Positions 33,900 through 43,046 are shown, counted from the first letter of the stretch. The stretch: 64,000 bases of DNA from an uncultured Clostridia bacterium (GCA_934271235.1 CAKQQT010000016.1:9564-73563), one strand, 5' to 3'. The notes: a model not told the origin generated them from the sequence alone. A program made the numbers and translations.

Positions 33900-34035
33900 T
33901 TCGACATCTCCTTTTCGTACTCCATTATAGAGATGCCGGTTTGAAAAAACTTCTGAATTTGTGCGGTGATCGGATTATTTATTGCATAAGCGCTCAAGCA
34001 AAGCCGATTCCGGCAGCCTTACCTTTCTTCCATAA

Positions 34036-34085
34036 GAAAAAGCCAGACAAGCCGCCGGTATTTTGACCAGCCATCTTATCCGGCT
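34036..34085 (-). promoter_or_regulatory. attenuator-like terminator in the MATE leader (riboswitch candidate)
   Basis: Minus-strand hairpin AGCCGGATAAGATGGCTGG pairing with CCGGCGGCTTGTCTGGCT, followed by TTTTTC, only about 35 bases after the predicted start and 135 bases before the MATE ATG. Guanidine-IV (mepA) riboswitches occupy this position before clostridial MATE genes; I could not check the consensus. Confidence 0.5.
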
Positions 34086-34123
34086 ATTATCTCCTACTGC
34101 TCACCATTCAATGCGTGAAATAG

Positions 34124-34152
34124 AGTATACATGAGTTTTTCGCAAGTGTCAA
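34124..34152 (-). promoter_or_regulatory. promoter of the MATE - AraC operon
   Basis: TTGACA (34147-34152), 17-base spacer, TATACT (34124-34129) on the minus strand. Confidence 0.75.
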
Positions 34153-34204
34153 CCCCATCTGATAGCACAAAACATATTGTCGTTGGCTATATCCAAAATA
34201 TAAT

Positions 34205-35656
34205 TTAGAACGGTCCCAGATTTATCATATCCGCAATACAAATCAATGCATAACCTGCCACAATCATGACTGCAAAGGTTTTCCATGCCATTTTGATCCA
34301 TTTACCGTAATTAACTCCAATCAGAGAGCAGCATACCAGTGCACCACCAGGCCAAAGCATATTGGTAAGACCATCACCAAGTTGATAAGCCAGCACCATA
34401 ACCTGCTGATTAATGCCAAGCATTTTGCCAAGCGGACTCATAATCGGCATCATCATAACCGCTTTTCCAGATCCTGAAACAACCAAGAAATTAAATGCTG
34501 TGACAAATAAATAGATCAGCAGCAAGGTAATCAGTGCACTCTTTCCATTCAAGGCATTGCCCATATAATATACGAGGGTGTCCATAATCTGTCCTTGATT
34601 TAAGAGCGCCATAACGGACTGTGCCAAGCCGATTGCCAGAGCTGCTACCAGTACCTGGGAAGCACCCTGTCCAAAAATCTGACAATACTTATTCGGACTA
34701 ATACGATAAATAAAGGCGATGATCACCGAGTATAAAATATAGTAAGCAGCAAATTGTGCCAACGTAAAGCCAAGCTTCAGACATCCATAAGCTGTCCATA
34801 AAATCAACACCAAGAAAATCACCAAAGTTACGATTTCCCTCCAAGTAAACTTTAACACTTCCTGCTCAGCATTTTCCTTTGCTCTATTCAAATTTTCCAA
34901 GTCTTGCTTATATTCATCCGCGATGTAGCTCTTATCCGGATCCTTCTTAATCTTTATTGCATAGCTGATTGCACTGATCAAGCCGATTATAAAAAGAACA
35001 ACAAATACGACAGCTCTGTATTCGATACCAGAAAACAGCGGAAGACCAACCAATTGCTGTGAGATTCCTGTTGTGAACATATTTACCATACCGCAGGCAA
35101 AGCCTCCGGTTGCAGCAAACATAATGACACCTGCTGCAGTCAGTCTGTCGTAACCCATCGATACCACTAAGGCGGTCACAATCGGGAAGAATGGGTAGGC
35201 ACCTTCGCCGATACCCAATACGTTCATACCTGCAAAGTAAACATAGAAAATTACCAGTGTGATGATACTCTTTCCTTTTGTAACTTGATTTAGTTTATTT
35301 ACACCTATTTCGAGTGCGCGAGTATGATTTAAAATCCCCAGTGCACCGGAACAGAGCAATAAAGATCCCATAATGGTGGCCGCATTTACAAATCCGACAT
35401 GAATCGCACTCCAGAAATCCTGAAAACTGATGGGATTTTCCTGTTCGATAAACTGGAACTGATCCGGGTTGACTACATTGCCTTCTCTTTCAAAGGTTCC
35501 GCTCGGAATGATATAGGACAGAACCGTGACAAGAATCATAATGCAAAATAAAATGATAAAAACGTGCGGCATTTGAAAGCCTTTTTTCTGATTCAGATTT
35601 TCTCCCATAAGGTTTGTGTCTGCAGCTGAAACTGCATTCTCCTTTCTTGTTGTCAA
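34205..35656 (-). CDS. YfcC/DcuC-family carboxylate or amino-acid transporter
   Basis: A 483-residue membrane protein with about 12 segments: MPHVFIILFCIMILVTVLSY, PSGTFER, GIGEGAYPFFPI and GDGLTNMLWPGGALV are YfcC-family motifs; ArcD-like antiporters are relatives. It is divergent from two amidohydrolases and has a sigma-54 promoter, so it probably imports their substrate. The reading frame opens with TTG at 35656 (AAGG 10 bases upstream); an ATG at 35608 gives a more usual N-terminus but has no ribosome site. Confidence 0.88.
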   Translation of the reverse strand: MTTRKENAVSAADTNLMGENLNQKKGFQMPHVFIILFCIMILVTVLSYIIPSGTFEREGNVVNPDQFQFIEQENPISFQDFWSAIHVGFVNAATIMGSLLLCSGALGILNHTRALEIGVNKLNQVTKGKSIITLVIFYVYFAGMNVLGIGEGAYPFFPIVTALVVSMGYDRLTAAGVIMFAATGGFACGMVNMFTTGISQQLVGLPLFSGIEYRAVVFVVLFIIGLISAISYAIKIKKDPDKSYIADEYKQDLENLNRAKENAEQEVLKFTWREIVTLVIFLVLILWTAYGCLKLGFTLAQFAAYYILYSVIIAFIYRISPNKYCQIFGQGASQVLVAALAIGLAQSVMALLNQGQIMDTLVYYMGNALNGKSALITLLLIYLFVTAFNFLVVSGSGKAVMMMPIMSPLGKMLGINQQVMVLAYQLGDGLTNMLWPGGALVCCSLIGVNYGKWIKMAWKTFAVMIVAGYALICIADMINLGPF

Positions 35657-35676
35657 TTGTTTTTAACCTTGTCATG

Positions 35677-35689
35677 TCTTGAGCACATT
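35677..35689 (+). repeat. 13-base motif TCTTGAGCACATT (copy 1)
   Basis: Identical to 36155-36167. Copies lie in the leaders of the divergent YfcC and peptidase genes, each followed by CTATAAAAA at variable distance. A candidate site for the regulator encoded at 39172-40590. Confidence 0.5.
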
Positions 35690-35712
35690 TATTTGGTTTA
35701 CGCTATAAAAAA

Positions 35713-35727
35713 GCAACAACTGTGCCA
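35713..35727 (-). promoter_or_regulatory. sigma-54 promoter of the YfcC gene
   Basis: Minus strand TTGGCACAGTTGTTGCT: -24 GG (35726-35725) and -12 GC (35714-35713) are separated by exactly 10 bases. Predicted start about 45 bases before the TTG codon. Confidence 0.78.
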
Positions 35728-35886
35728 AAACGGGATCAGATGAAAAAACTAGTTTTTTCAATGCCTTTCATCATTTGTCTTTTTGCATAACAGATACTTG
35801 TAAATTTTTCTTTACCATTCAACCTTTAATTTTATTACAAAATGTAAATAAAAATTTACATATCAAAATATTGTTCGCTTCGGTCT

Positions 35887-36006
35887 TCACTCTTTCTGAT
35901 ATACAATTTTCCCCTCCACCATGGTCAGTATGACCTGGATATTCTGCAGTATTTCTTTTGGCTGTGTAAATACATCTAAATGATTCCTCATTTTAAACGC
36001 TGCAAG
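35887..36006 (-). pseudogene. amidohydrolase C-terminal remnant
   Basis: An open stretch reads LDVFTQPKEILQNIQVILTM then VEGKIVYQKE and stop, the typical end of YtcJ-type amidohydrolases (D-x-F ... P-x-E-I ... V-x-L/T-x-V-x-G-K-x-V-Y). The sequence upstream of it does not continue the family. It is not the end of the intact amidohydrolase at 37458-39095, which lies on the other strand, so a second copy once stood here. Confidence 0.5.
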
Positions 36007-36093
36007 GATATTTGTAAATGCTTTTTTGCGATTTACGCCGTGAAAATTTCAAATGATTTTCAAATCGCTGCTAAAAACATCAGAAAACAGGGC

Positions 36094-36122
36094 TTGCAGT
36101 TTCAGACTGCCTGTGCTATAAT
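36094..36122 (+). promoter_or_regulatory. candidate sigma-A promoter of the peptidase - amidohydrolase operon
   Basis: TTGCAG (36094-36099), 17-base spacer, perfect TATAAT (36117-36122). Confidence 0.5.
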
Positions 36123-36154
36123 GCAAAAAAAATAAGTTTCAAGCCTCCTGTCAA

Positions 36155-36167
36155 TCTTGAGCACATT
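36155..36167 (+). repeat. 13-base motif TCTTGAGCACATT (copy 2)
   Basis: Second copy, 48 bases before the peptidase ATG; see copy 1 at 35677-35689. Confidence 0.5.
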
Positions 36168-36215
36168 GGACTATAAAAATCTGCAGATCATGCAGATATT
36201 TATCAGGAGGATTTT

Positions 36216-37439
36216 ATGAAAATTTTAGACGAAGCCTTAACAATTAAGGATCAGATTATCAAAGACAGACACCATCTCCACAGAAATCCGGAGATTGGTT
36301 TTTATTTGCCTGAAACTGCTGCTTATGTGCAGAAACGACTTGCCGAGATGGGCATTCAGTCCCAGATTGTCGGCGGCAGCATCGACGAAAAAATCAGAGA
36401 AAAATTTGTTTTTGCAGGATTCCCGGATATGGAAGCTTCTACAGGTGTGGCAGCAGTCATCGGTCAAGGGGAACCCTGTATTTTATTGCGGGCAGATATG
36501 GATGCCCTCCCCATGGAAGAAGCAATCGGTTTAGTTGACTTTCGCTCGGAGAAGCCGGGCAAAGCACATATGTGCGGACATGATACGCATACTGCTATGC
36601 TTCTTGGCGCTGCGCAGATATTGAAAAACCATGAAAAAGAATTAAAAGGCACTGTTAAACTAATGTTCCAGACCGGTGAAGAATGTGGCTGTGGTTCACG
36701 CTTTATGATCGAAGCCGGTGTACTCGAAAATCCAAAGGTCCATGCTGCATTTGCAATGCATGTTATGGCCAATCAAACCAAAGGCACCGTTGGATATACC
36801 GGTGGAATCTGCTCTGCAGCTATGGATACTTTCATGCTCAAAATTCAGGGAAAAGGAACACACAGCTCTGAACCGCAAAAGGGAATTGATCCACTGATGA
36901 TTGCAAATCAGGTCTATACGACGCTGAATCTTTTTACCGGACGCGAAATTGATCCGCGTGAAACGGTTGCTTTTACTGTTGGACAATGCGGCGGCGGCAC
37001 CGCTGCGAATGTCATTCCGGATACCGCGGAAGTCATGGCAGCCGCAAGGACATTTAATCGTGACGTTACAGAGCATATTGTACAAAGAGTACCGGAACTC
37101 ATCGATCATACTGTTAAAATGTGGCGTGGAAAATATGAATTAAAAACCTTCCATACTCCATCTACCTTTAATGACAATCATCTTTTTGCCGAACTGAAAT
37201 CCTCTATTGAAGGCATCGTCGGTGCAGATCAACTGATGGAACTTCCTTGTATGGCCGGAACCGAAGACTTTGGTTACATATCTGAACAGGTTCCGTCGGT
37301 CTTTATTGTTCTTGGTGCCGGTAATAAAGATGCAGCACCGATGCATAATCCCAATATGGTTGTTGATGATGACCTGCTTCCTGTCGGTTCAGCGATTCAT
37401 GCGAATGTAGCAATGAAATGGCTGGAAAGTCATGCTTAG
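36216..37439 (+). CDS. M20-family amidohydrolase/N-acyl-amino-acid deacylase
   Basis: A 407-residue M20D zinc hydrolase: HHLHRNPEIGFYLPETA at the start, LLRADMDALPM, AHMCGHDTHTAMLLGA (metal ligands), FQTGEECGCGSR (catalytic Glu), and MAGTEDFGY. Relatives cleave N-acyl or carbamoyl amino acids or aminobenzoyl conjugates. CAGGAGGATTTT precedes the ATG. It leads an operon with the YtcJ-like amidohydrolase 18 bases downstream; the divergent YfcC transporter and the sigma-54 regulator complete a catabolic cluster. Confidence 0.92.
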   Translation: MKILDEALTIKDQIIKDRHHLHRNPEIGFYLPETAAYVQKRLAEMGIQSQIVGGSIDEKIREKFVFAGFPDMEASTGVAAVIGQGEPCILLRADMDALPMEEAIGLVDFRSEKPGKAHMCGHDTHTAMLLGAAQILKNHEKELKGTVKLMFQTGEECGCGSRFMIEAGVLENPKVHAAFAMHVMANQTKGTVGYTGGICSAAMDTFMLKIQGKGTHSSEPQKGIDPLMIANQVYTTLNLFTGREIDPRETVAFTVGQCGGGTAANVIPDTAEVMAAARTFNRDVTEHIVQRVPELIDHTVKMWRGKYELKTFHTPSTFNDNHLFAELKSSIEGIVGADQLMELPCMAGTEDFGYISEQVPSVFIVLGAGNKDAAPMHNPNMVVDDDLLPVGSAIHANVAMKWLESHA

Positions 37440-37457
37440 TGCCGGGAGGAATTGAAG

Positions 37458-39095
37458 ATGAAATATGATAAGCTTTTTATAAACGGCAAGATTTTTACGG
37501 CACTTTCTGAAGATGATTTCATTTGCGCTATGGCGGTTCGTGATGGGAAGATTGCATGGACAGGTAAAAGTACGGATGCCCAGGCCCCTTTCTTTACTGC
37601 AATTGCATCACAGTCTGAAGAGGTTCTCGATCTTAGCGGAAAATGTGTACTCCCGGGTTTTGTAGACTCCCATATGCATGCGATCATGCTTGCGAACTGC
37701 AGCAAGCAGATTTCGGTGCTTCCTCCGCTGATTCATTCCATCGATGAACTGATTGTAAAAATACAGGAAACACGTGCGCAGCAGGATGTTTTTTTGTGGA
37801 TTGAAGGCTGGGGATATGATGAGGGAAAACTTACTGAAGGTCGTGCGCCGAACCGCTGGGATTTGGATCGTGGCTGTAGTGACGCACCTGTTATGATCCT
37901 TCGAACTTGTGGACACACATGTGTTGTAAACAGTTACCTTTTAGCCAAAGCCGGAATCACAAAGGATACCCCGGATCCTGATGGCGGTAAAATCGGCCGC
38001 AGTGAAGACGGAGAACCAAATGGAATTTTATACGAAAATGCAAGAAATCTAATCACTGCATTGCAAACACCGTTGACGATCTCACAAATTGGCGACCACC
38101 TTGCGGATTTAGGCAAACTCCTGGTTTCTCAAGGCGTAACCACCGGTGCGGATATGGGTGAATTTATCGACTATGACTATCAGGAAGTCTACCAGGACGC
38201 GATCAAAAAGGGATTCCCTCTTCGGGTAGCCGGTTATTATATGTGGGATACAATAAAAAATCGCCCTGATTTTTCAATTTCTGAATCTGACATGGATCCC
38301 TCTCATCAGTTTCGTGTCGCCGGAATTAAACTGATCGGAGATGGAAGCGTTTCCGGAAAAACGGCTTGGTATTCACAACCATATCTTTTGGAGCAGGAAG
38401 ATGGCACCCCGGAATATGGTATGCCTGTATGTACGGAATCTGATATTGAAGATGCACTTGCCTTTGCAAAATCCTGCGGCTGTCAGCTATCGGTTCATTG
38501 TATGGGAGATCAAGCTATCGAACGTGCCGTAGCGCATACTTATCGGTCAAAACCTTGGACAAATGCCGGTATTCCTTCTGTTCGTCTGGAACACGTTGCT
38601 TTTCCGACGAAAGAAGCGATCCAACGTGCTTCAGCTGCTGGAATCGCTTGGGTTACACAACCCGTTTTTCTCTACGCGGAAATTGAAAGTTATCTGAAAA
38701 ATCTTGGAGAAGAAAGGACAAAAGAACAATATCCAATTCAGGATATTCTTGATGCAGGGATTCATCTTGCGTTCGGTTCAGATGCACCTGCAACGGCCTG
38801 GGCCTTCCCTTCTGACCCATTTATAGGCCTAAAAGCAGCTGTTACCAGAAAATCATGGAATGGTACCGACTGTGGCGCTCGGCACAGGGTAAGCATCGGA
38901 ACCGCTATTTGCCTTTATACTGCAAGATCCGCTCCGATGCTTGGTTTTACCGAAGTAGGGATGTTGCAAGAAGGCTTTGCAGCCGACTTCATTATCTTGG
39001 ATCAGGACATTTTTACGGTAGAAGCTTCCCGCATTGATCAGGTAAAGGTTGTGGAAACCTGGATTGGTGCTAACTGCGTTTATAAGAGGAAATAG
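37458..39095 (+). CDS. YtcJ-like metal-dependent amidohydrolase
   Basis: A 545-residue amidohydrolase_3 protein. LPGFVDSHMHAIML carries the two N-terminal metal His; QLSVHCMGDQAIERAV, RLEHVAF and AFGSDAPATAW supply further metal and catalytic residues. ATG at 37458 follows GGGAGGA; a TTG two codons earlier is less likely. Substrate unknown; with the M20 enzyme it probably breaks successive amide bonds of an imported compound. Confidence 0.9.
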   Translation: MKYDKLFINGKIFTALSEDDFICAMAVRDGKIAWTGKSTDAQAPFFTAIASQSEEVLDLSGKCVLPGFVDSHMHAIMLANCSKQISVLPPLIHSIDELIVKIQETRAQQDVFLWIEGWGYDEGKLTEGRAPNRWDLDRGCSDAPVMILRTCGHTCVVNSYLLAKAGITKDTPDPDGGKIGRSEDGEPNGILYENARNLITALQTPLTISQIGDHLADLGKLLVSQGVTTGADMGEFIDYDYQEVYQDAIKKGFPLRVAGYYMWDTIKNRPDFSISESDMDPSHQFRVAGIKLIGDGSVSGKTAWYSQPYLLEQEDGTPEYGMPVCTESDIEDALAFAKSCGCQLSVHCMGDQAIERAVAHTYRSKPWTNAGIPSVRLEHVAFPTKEAIQRASAAGIAWVTQPVFLYAEIESYLKNLGEERTKEQYPIQDILDAGIHLAFGSDAPATAWAFPSDPFIGLKAAVTRKSWNGTDCGARHRVSIGTAICLYTARSAPMLGFTEVGMLQEGFAADFIILDQDIFTVEASRIDQVKVVETWIGANCVYKRK

Positions 39096-39115
39096 CTCTT
39101 TATATCTTAGAAGTA

Positions 39116-39175
39116 CAAAAATCTGCTGCCGATAAAATTTCTTTTTCGGAAATCCTATAAGCAGCAGATTTTTAT
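39116..39175. terminator. bidirectional terminator between convergent genes
   Basis: AAAAATCTGCTGC and GCAGCAGATTTTT arms with a 31-base loop between the amidohydrolase (+) and the sigma-54 activator (-). It overlaps the stop of the latter. Confidence 0.75.
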
Positions 39176-40590
39176 TTCGGAGCGGGTTCTTCTATAGCCT
39201 GTCTTCCAAGCGTAAGATGATATTTATTCATTTTCTGATTCAGCGACTGTCTGCTGATACCTAGATATTCCGCAGCTGAAGACAGATTTCGATGTTCGGA
39301 GACCGCACGGATAATCAGAGATTTTTCATATGCCTCCATGTTCTTTTTTAAGCTGCCCAACCAGGGAAGGTTGCTGTCTGATGACTGATTTTCCGAAACA
39401 ATATTTACCACATCCTCTTGCATGCTGCTCAGGATATAGGACGGAAGATCGCCCAACCCGATCAGCGGCGTATCGCACAGGTTAAAAGCGCCTTCAATAA
39501 CATTTTTGAATTCGCGGACATTCCCAGGCCAGGAATATTTATAAAAAACTCCCATCACATCCTGTGAAACTCCGATCAGGCTCTTCTTCATCTGTCTGCT
39601 GTATTCTGCAATGTAGTATTCCGTCAGGAGATCAATATCTTCAACTCGTTCCCGCAGCGGTGGGATATTGATTGTTACGCTGCCTAAACGATAGAACAAA
39701 TCTGCCCGCAGAGTTCCCTTTTTTACACATTCTACCGGAGATTGATTTAACGCAGCCAAAATTCTGATGTCAACCGGCTTTGAATGAATACCGCCCACCG
39801 GTGTAACTTTCTTTTCTTCCAAAACTCGCAGAAGCTTTGCCTGCAGCCCGATATCCATGGAATTGATCTCATCCAGAAAAACGGTTCCCCCATCCGCTGT
39901 TTCAAAGATCCCCTTCCGATCTTCTGCTCCGGTATAGCTGCCCTTGACCGTTCCAAAAAAAATACTCTCCAGCAGTGTGGCTGGAATCGCAGCACAGTTT
40001 TGGGTGATAAATGGTTTATTTTTCCTTGAACTGGCGGTGTGAATGGACTGCGCAGCAAGTTCTTTTCCCGTTCCGGTTTCTCCGTAAATCAAAACGGAAG
40101 AGTTGGTTTGTGCCGTACGGGAAATTTGTTCCCGTAAACTGACAATCTGCTCGCTGCGCCCGATAATGTCGGCTACCGTAAACAATTCTTTTTGTACAGT
40201 CGCTGTTACATTGGAAATATTCAGTGCAGACTGTGCATTCCAATGTGTTGGAGTGTGAGTAATGCAAACGGCTCCGATAATCTTTCCGTTTTCGCGAATT
40301 GCAAAAGTATCATCATAGATCTCAAAAGATTTTCCATCCTTTGTCAATACATTCTTATAATTGATCGTGCTTTCCCCTGTCTGCAGAGCCTTTAAGATCG
40401 TACTTTCCTGCGGATTTAAGTTCGGATAAATTTCGAATAAATTCTTTCCAAGTACTTCTTTTTCATTGAGCGGTGAAAGCCACGATGTATAGTGTCGGAT
40501 AAAAATCAAATTGGCATCCTTATCTAACACAATAATAGCATCTACATAGTTGTCCATATTCGTGATGATATCCAGATAATTTTCAAGCAT
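39172..40590 (-). CDS. sigma-54-dependent activator (PAS - AAA+ - Fis HTH)
   Basis: A 472-residue RocR/NtrC-class activator. PAS domain in the first 120 residues (DAIIVLDKDANLIFIRHYTS), AAA+ domain with Walker A GETGTGKE, the sigma-54 contact loop reading GSYTGA (usual GAFTGA), Walker B GGTVFLDE, and PWPGNVRE-type YSWPGNVREFKN, then a Fis-type helix-turn-helix (SSAAEYLGISRQSLNQKM). ATG at 40590 follows AAGGAGAG. The sigma-54 promoter of the YfcC gene nearby is its likely target, with a small molecule sensed by the PAS domain. Confidence 0.93.
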   Translation of the reverse strand: MLENYLDIITNMDNYVDAIIVLDKDANLIFIRHYTSWLSPLNEKEVLGKNLFEIYPNLNPQESTILKALQTGESTINYKNVLTKDGKSFEIYDDTFAIRENGKIIGAVCITHTPTHWNAQSALNISNVTATVQKELFTVADIIGRSEQIVSLREQISRTAQTNSSVLIYGETGTGKELAAQSIHTASSRKNKPFITQNCAAIPATLLESIFFGTVKGSYTGAEDRKGIFETADGGTVFLDEINSMDIGLQAKLLRVLEEKKVTPVGGIHSKPVDIRILAALNQSPVECVKKGTLRADLFYRLGSVTINIPPLRERVEDIDLLTEYYIAEYSRQMKKSLIGVSQDVMGVFYKYSWPGNVREFKNVIEGAFNLCDTPLIGLGDLPSYILSSMQEDVVNIVSENQSSDSNLPWLGSLKKNMEAYEKSLIIRAVSEHRNLSSAAEYLGISRQSLNQKMNKYHLTLGRQAIEEPAPK

Positions 40591-40680
40591 AACGGCTCTC
40601 CTTTTTCCTTTATTCAACAGCTCCGGCATCTACCTCATCTTCCCTGTACTGAGGTTCATTATAAATGATGTCCTTTATTT

Positions 40681-41565
40681 TCACAATTTCTTTTCTCCGG
40701 TAAGCTCGCTGACCAGTGCAGATCCGATGACCAGCACAGCGCCGATGATACCGAAGATAGACAGTTTTTCATGTAAAACAAGCGACGAAAGGAACAGCGC
40801 AAATACCGGATCGATGTAGCTCAGCACTGCGATGGACTGCGCTTTCAGATCTCTCATGCTGCCAAAATGCAGAACATAGGCGATGCCGGTGTGCACGATA
40901 CCCACGATCAGGACCATGATAACGGATTGCAAATGCAGAGAGATCGCCCCAAAATCTTCCGCCGCGAGCAGATACGGAACCAGCACAAGCGCTGCTGCCC
41001 CCAACTGCACCATGGTCTTTTGGTAAGCGTCATCTACATGAATTTTTTTATTTAAGATGATCACGGACGCGTACAGCGCCGCTGCCGCAAGACCGCAGAG
41101 GATTCCCATCGTATCTGTCGCCCCAACGCCTTCTCCGTCCATCATCCCTGATACAAAGAACATGCCGATGATCGCAGCTGCCGCACAGCAAAGTCTTTTT
41201 ATCGTCAGTTTTTCTTTAAAGACCAGCGGAGAAAGCAAAATGACGATCGTCGGCTGCATATAGTAGCACATGGTCGCGACCGTTACACTGGTATAGCGAT
41301 AGGATTCAAAGAGAAAAATCCAGTTCAGACCGATGAGCGCACCGGTTATCGCAAGCAGGATCAGATTCCGCCGGTCCGGCAATTCGATCGTCCTGCCGTT
41401 TTTGATGCGAAGAAAGACCAGCAGGAACACACATCCCAAAAGCCCTCTCGTAAAGGCCAGCATGCCGGATGACAGCGGGATGTATTTCCGGAAAATACCG
41501 ATCGTGCCAAAGATCAGCATGGATGTGATAAACTGCAGATAAGCATTGTGATTTTGCCTGTTCAT
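40681..41565 (-). CDS. EamA-family (DMT) transporter
   Basis: A 294-residue protein with ten membrane segments in two EamA units (FGTIGIFRKYIPLSSGMLAF; ALYASVIILNKKIHVDDAYQ). Probably exports a metabolite. Only distantly similar to the DMT protein at 30720-31643. First gene after the catabolic cluster, with no clear operon partner. Confidence 0.88.
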   Translation of the reverse strand: MNRQNHNAYLQFITSMLIFGTIGIFRKYIPLSSGMLAFTRGLLGCVFLLVFLRIKNGRTIELPDRRNLILLAITGALIGLNWIFLFESYRYTSVTVATMCYYMQPTIVILLSPLVFKEKLTIKRLCCAAAAIIGMFFVSGMMDGEGVGATDTMGILCGLAAAALYASVIILNKKIHVDDAYQKTMVQLGAAALVLVPYLLAAEDFGAISLHLQSVIMVLIVGIVHTGIAYVLHFGSMRDLKAQSIAVLSYIDPVFALFLSSLVLHEKLSIFGIIGAVLVIGSALVSELTGEKKL

Positions 41566-41610
41566 AAAGTGTGTCTTTCCTTTTATATGTTCTGTTGTAA
41601 GTTTTTCTTC

Positions 41611-42540
41611 TCAGATTTGCAGCCGCATCTGTCTGTTGATCCAGCTTTTCTGTTCGGCCTGGTGCACTTCATCTCCCGGCAGACTGTCTCCGATCAAAAA
41701 GGGCGACGCCGGATCATGTCGTCGGAAATTCTGCAGGACGGTCTGCTTATCATAGTTCGCATAGCAGTACCGGCATAAATGCGGACACGTATTATAGGCG
41801 CCGATATCACTGCCAAGAAAACAGCTGCACTCTTTGCGGAGCGGTGTTTTCTTCGGAAAATCCAGGCTGCTGCCCAGAACATGCTCATAAGTTTCTTTCG
41901 ACATACAGCCGCTGCAGTCCGCACCAAAAGGTTCCAGTTCCGTTCCCTCGCCGCAGGGTTTGACTGTCATGCCATGCCGGACTGCGATTTCGATCATTTT
42001 CTGACCCAGATAAAGTCGGTCATCATGGCCTACGATGCTGACTTCCGGAAAATTGCGTTTCACTTTTTCATATCGATCGACAAAGCTGATCACGCAGGTT
42101 TTCGTATAGCCGTCCAAGAATTCTGCCATTCGCTGAAACGCTTGTAAATGCGTATAAACCGTGTAGTTTTCATTCAAAAGAACCGGATCGTAACGCCAGC
42201 CGACAGCATCCGGTCCAACCAGCTTCGAAAGTGTACGGAAGCTCTGCAAGACAGCCTGCTTATCCGGAACATGGGGCTCGATATCTTTTCCATAAGGAGT
42301 GATCGTCACGAACCAGTACATACGGAAAGGTTGAAATCGGTCCATATAAGGCAGCATGGGCTGTGGATTTTTCGTACAAAAAGTCAGCAGGTCCACGACA
42401 TCCGGCTGCAAGCGGTATCGCGTTACCTGCTGCGGATTATAAGGGTTCCGGACAAGTACATAGCCTGCCTTGATACGGTTTGCCAGCCATTTTGCGTAAA
42501 AAGCCGGAATATCCGTACGCATTCCGGTCTGAATGATCAT
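41611..42540 (-). CDS. DUF1848-family protein
   Basis: A 309-residue DUF1848 protein: TDIPAFYAKWLANRIKAGY, NPYNPQQVTRY and YWFVTITPYGKDIEP mark the family. The C-terminal third has Cys motifs CSGC, CSC and CPHLCRYCYAN (Cx3Cx2C), suggesting an iron-sulphur cluster of radical-SAM type in an unusual C-terminal place. Function unknown. Starts 2 bases after the flavodoxin stop. Confidence 0.88.
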   Translation of the reverse strand: MIIQTGMRTDIPAFYAKWLANRIKAGYVLVRNPYNPQQVTRYRLQPDVVDLLTFCTKNPQPMLPYMDRFQPFRMYWFVTITPYGKDIEPHVPDKQAVLQSFRTLSKLVGPDAVGWRYDPVLLNENYTVYTHLQAFQRMAEFLDGYTKTCVISFVDRYEKVKRNFPEVSIVGHDDRLYLGQKMIEIAVRHGMTVKPCGEGTELEPFGADCSGCMSKETYEHVLGSSLDFPKKTPLRKECSCFLGSDIGAYNTCPHLCRYCYANYDKQTVLQNFRRHDPASPFLIGDSLPGDEVHQAEQKSWINRQMRLQI

Positions 42541-42542
42541 AT

Positions 42543-43013
42543 CTAATAGACAGCCCAGGCTTTCAATTCTTCGATACCCGGATTCTCATTCATGACTTTG
42601 GCATCGACGATCTCCGCCTCGTTTCCCAGATACGGCTGTAGTTTCTCAGCGGTCTTTCCCATATTGCTGCCGCCGGATGTAGCGAACAGCACGACTTTTT
42701 TATGAGAAAAATCATATTGCTTTACGAAAGTATTTACGACATTTGGGGCAGCCCAGTACCAGATCGGAAACCCCAGGTATACGGTGTCATATTCGTCCAT
42801 GTTTTCAACGATCCCGCTGACCGGAACGTCTTTCTTACCGATTTTTTCTTTATTACATCTGGCCAGTGGATTCTTCCAGTTCTGATCTGCTTCCGAATAA
42901 GGTTCTGCCGGTTTGATCTCGAATAGATCTGCACCGATCGCCTCAGCCAGGTTCTTTGCCAGTCTGGCAGTCACGCCGCTTGCCGAAAAGTAGGCAACTA
43001 ATTTTTTACTCAT
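42543..43013 (-). CDS. flavodoxin (paralogue)
   Basis: A 156-residue flavodoxin with YFSASGVTARLA as phosphate loop, FPIWYWAAP and LFATSGGSNMG. Clearly related to the copy at 15525-15995, same length. GGAGGG precedes the ATG at 43013. Upstream nitroreductase and downstream DUF1848 suggest an FMN-centred redox unit. Confidence 0.92.
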   Translation of the reverse strand: MSKKLVAYFSASGVTARLAKNLAEAIGADLFEIKPAEPYSEADQNWKNPLARCNKEKIGKKDVPVSGIVENMDEYDTVYLGFPIWYWAAPNVVNTFVKQYDFSHKKVVLFATSGGSNMGKTAEKLQPYLGNEAEIVDAKVMNENPGIEELKAWAVY

Positions 43014-43046
43014 GATTCTTCCCTCCATTTTTTCATGCATATTGTT

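Noticed and set aside
36090-36215. Sigma-54 promoter for the plus-strand peptidase operon
   Set aside because: No GG-N10-GC arrangement found; a TATAAT-type promoter fits better.
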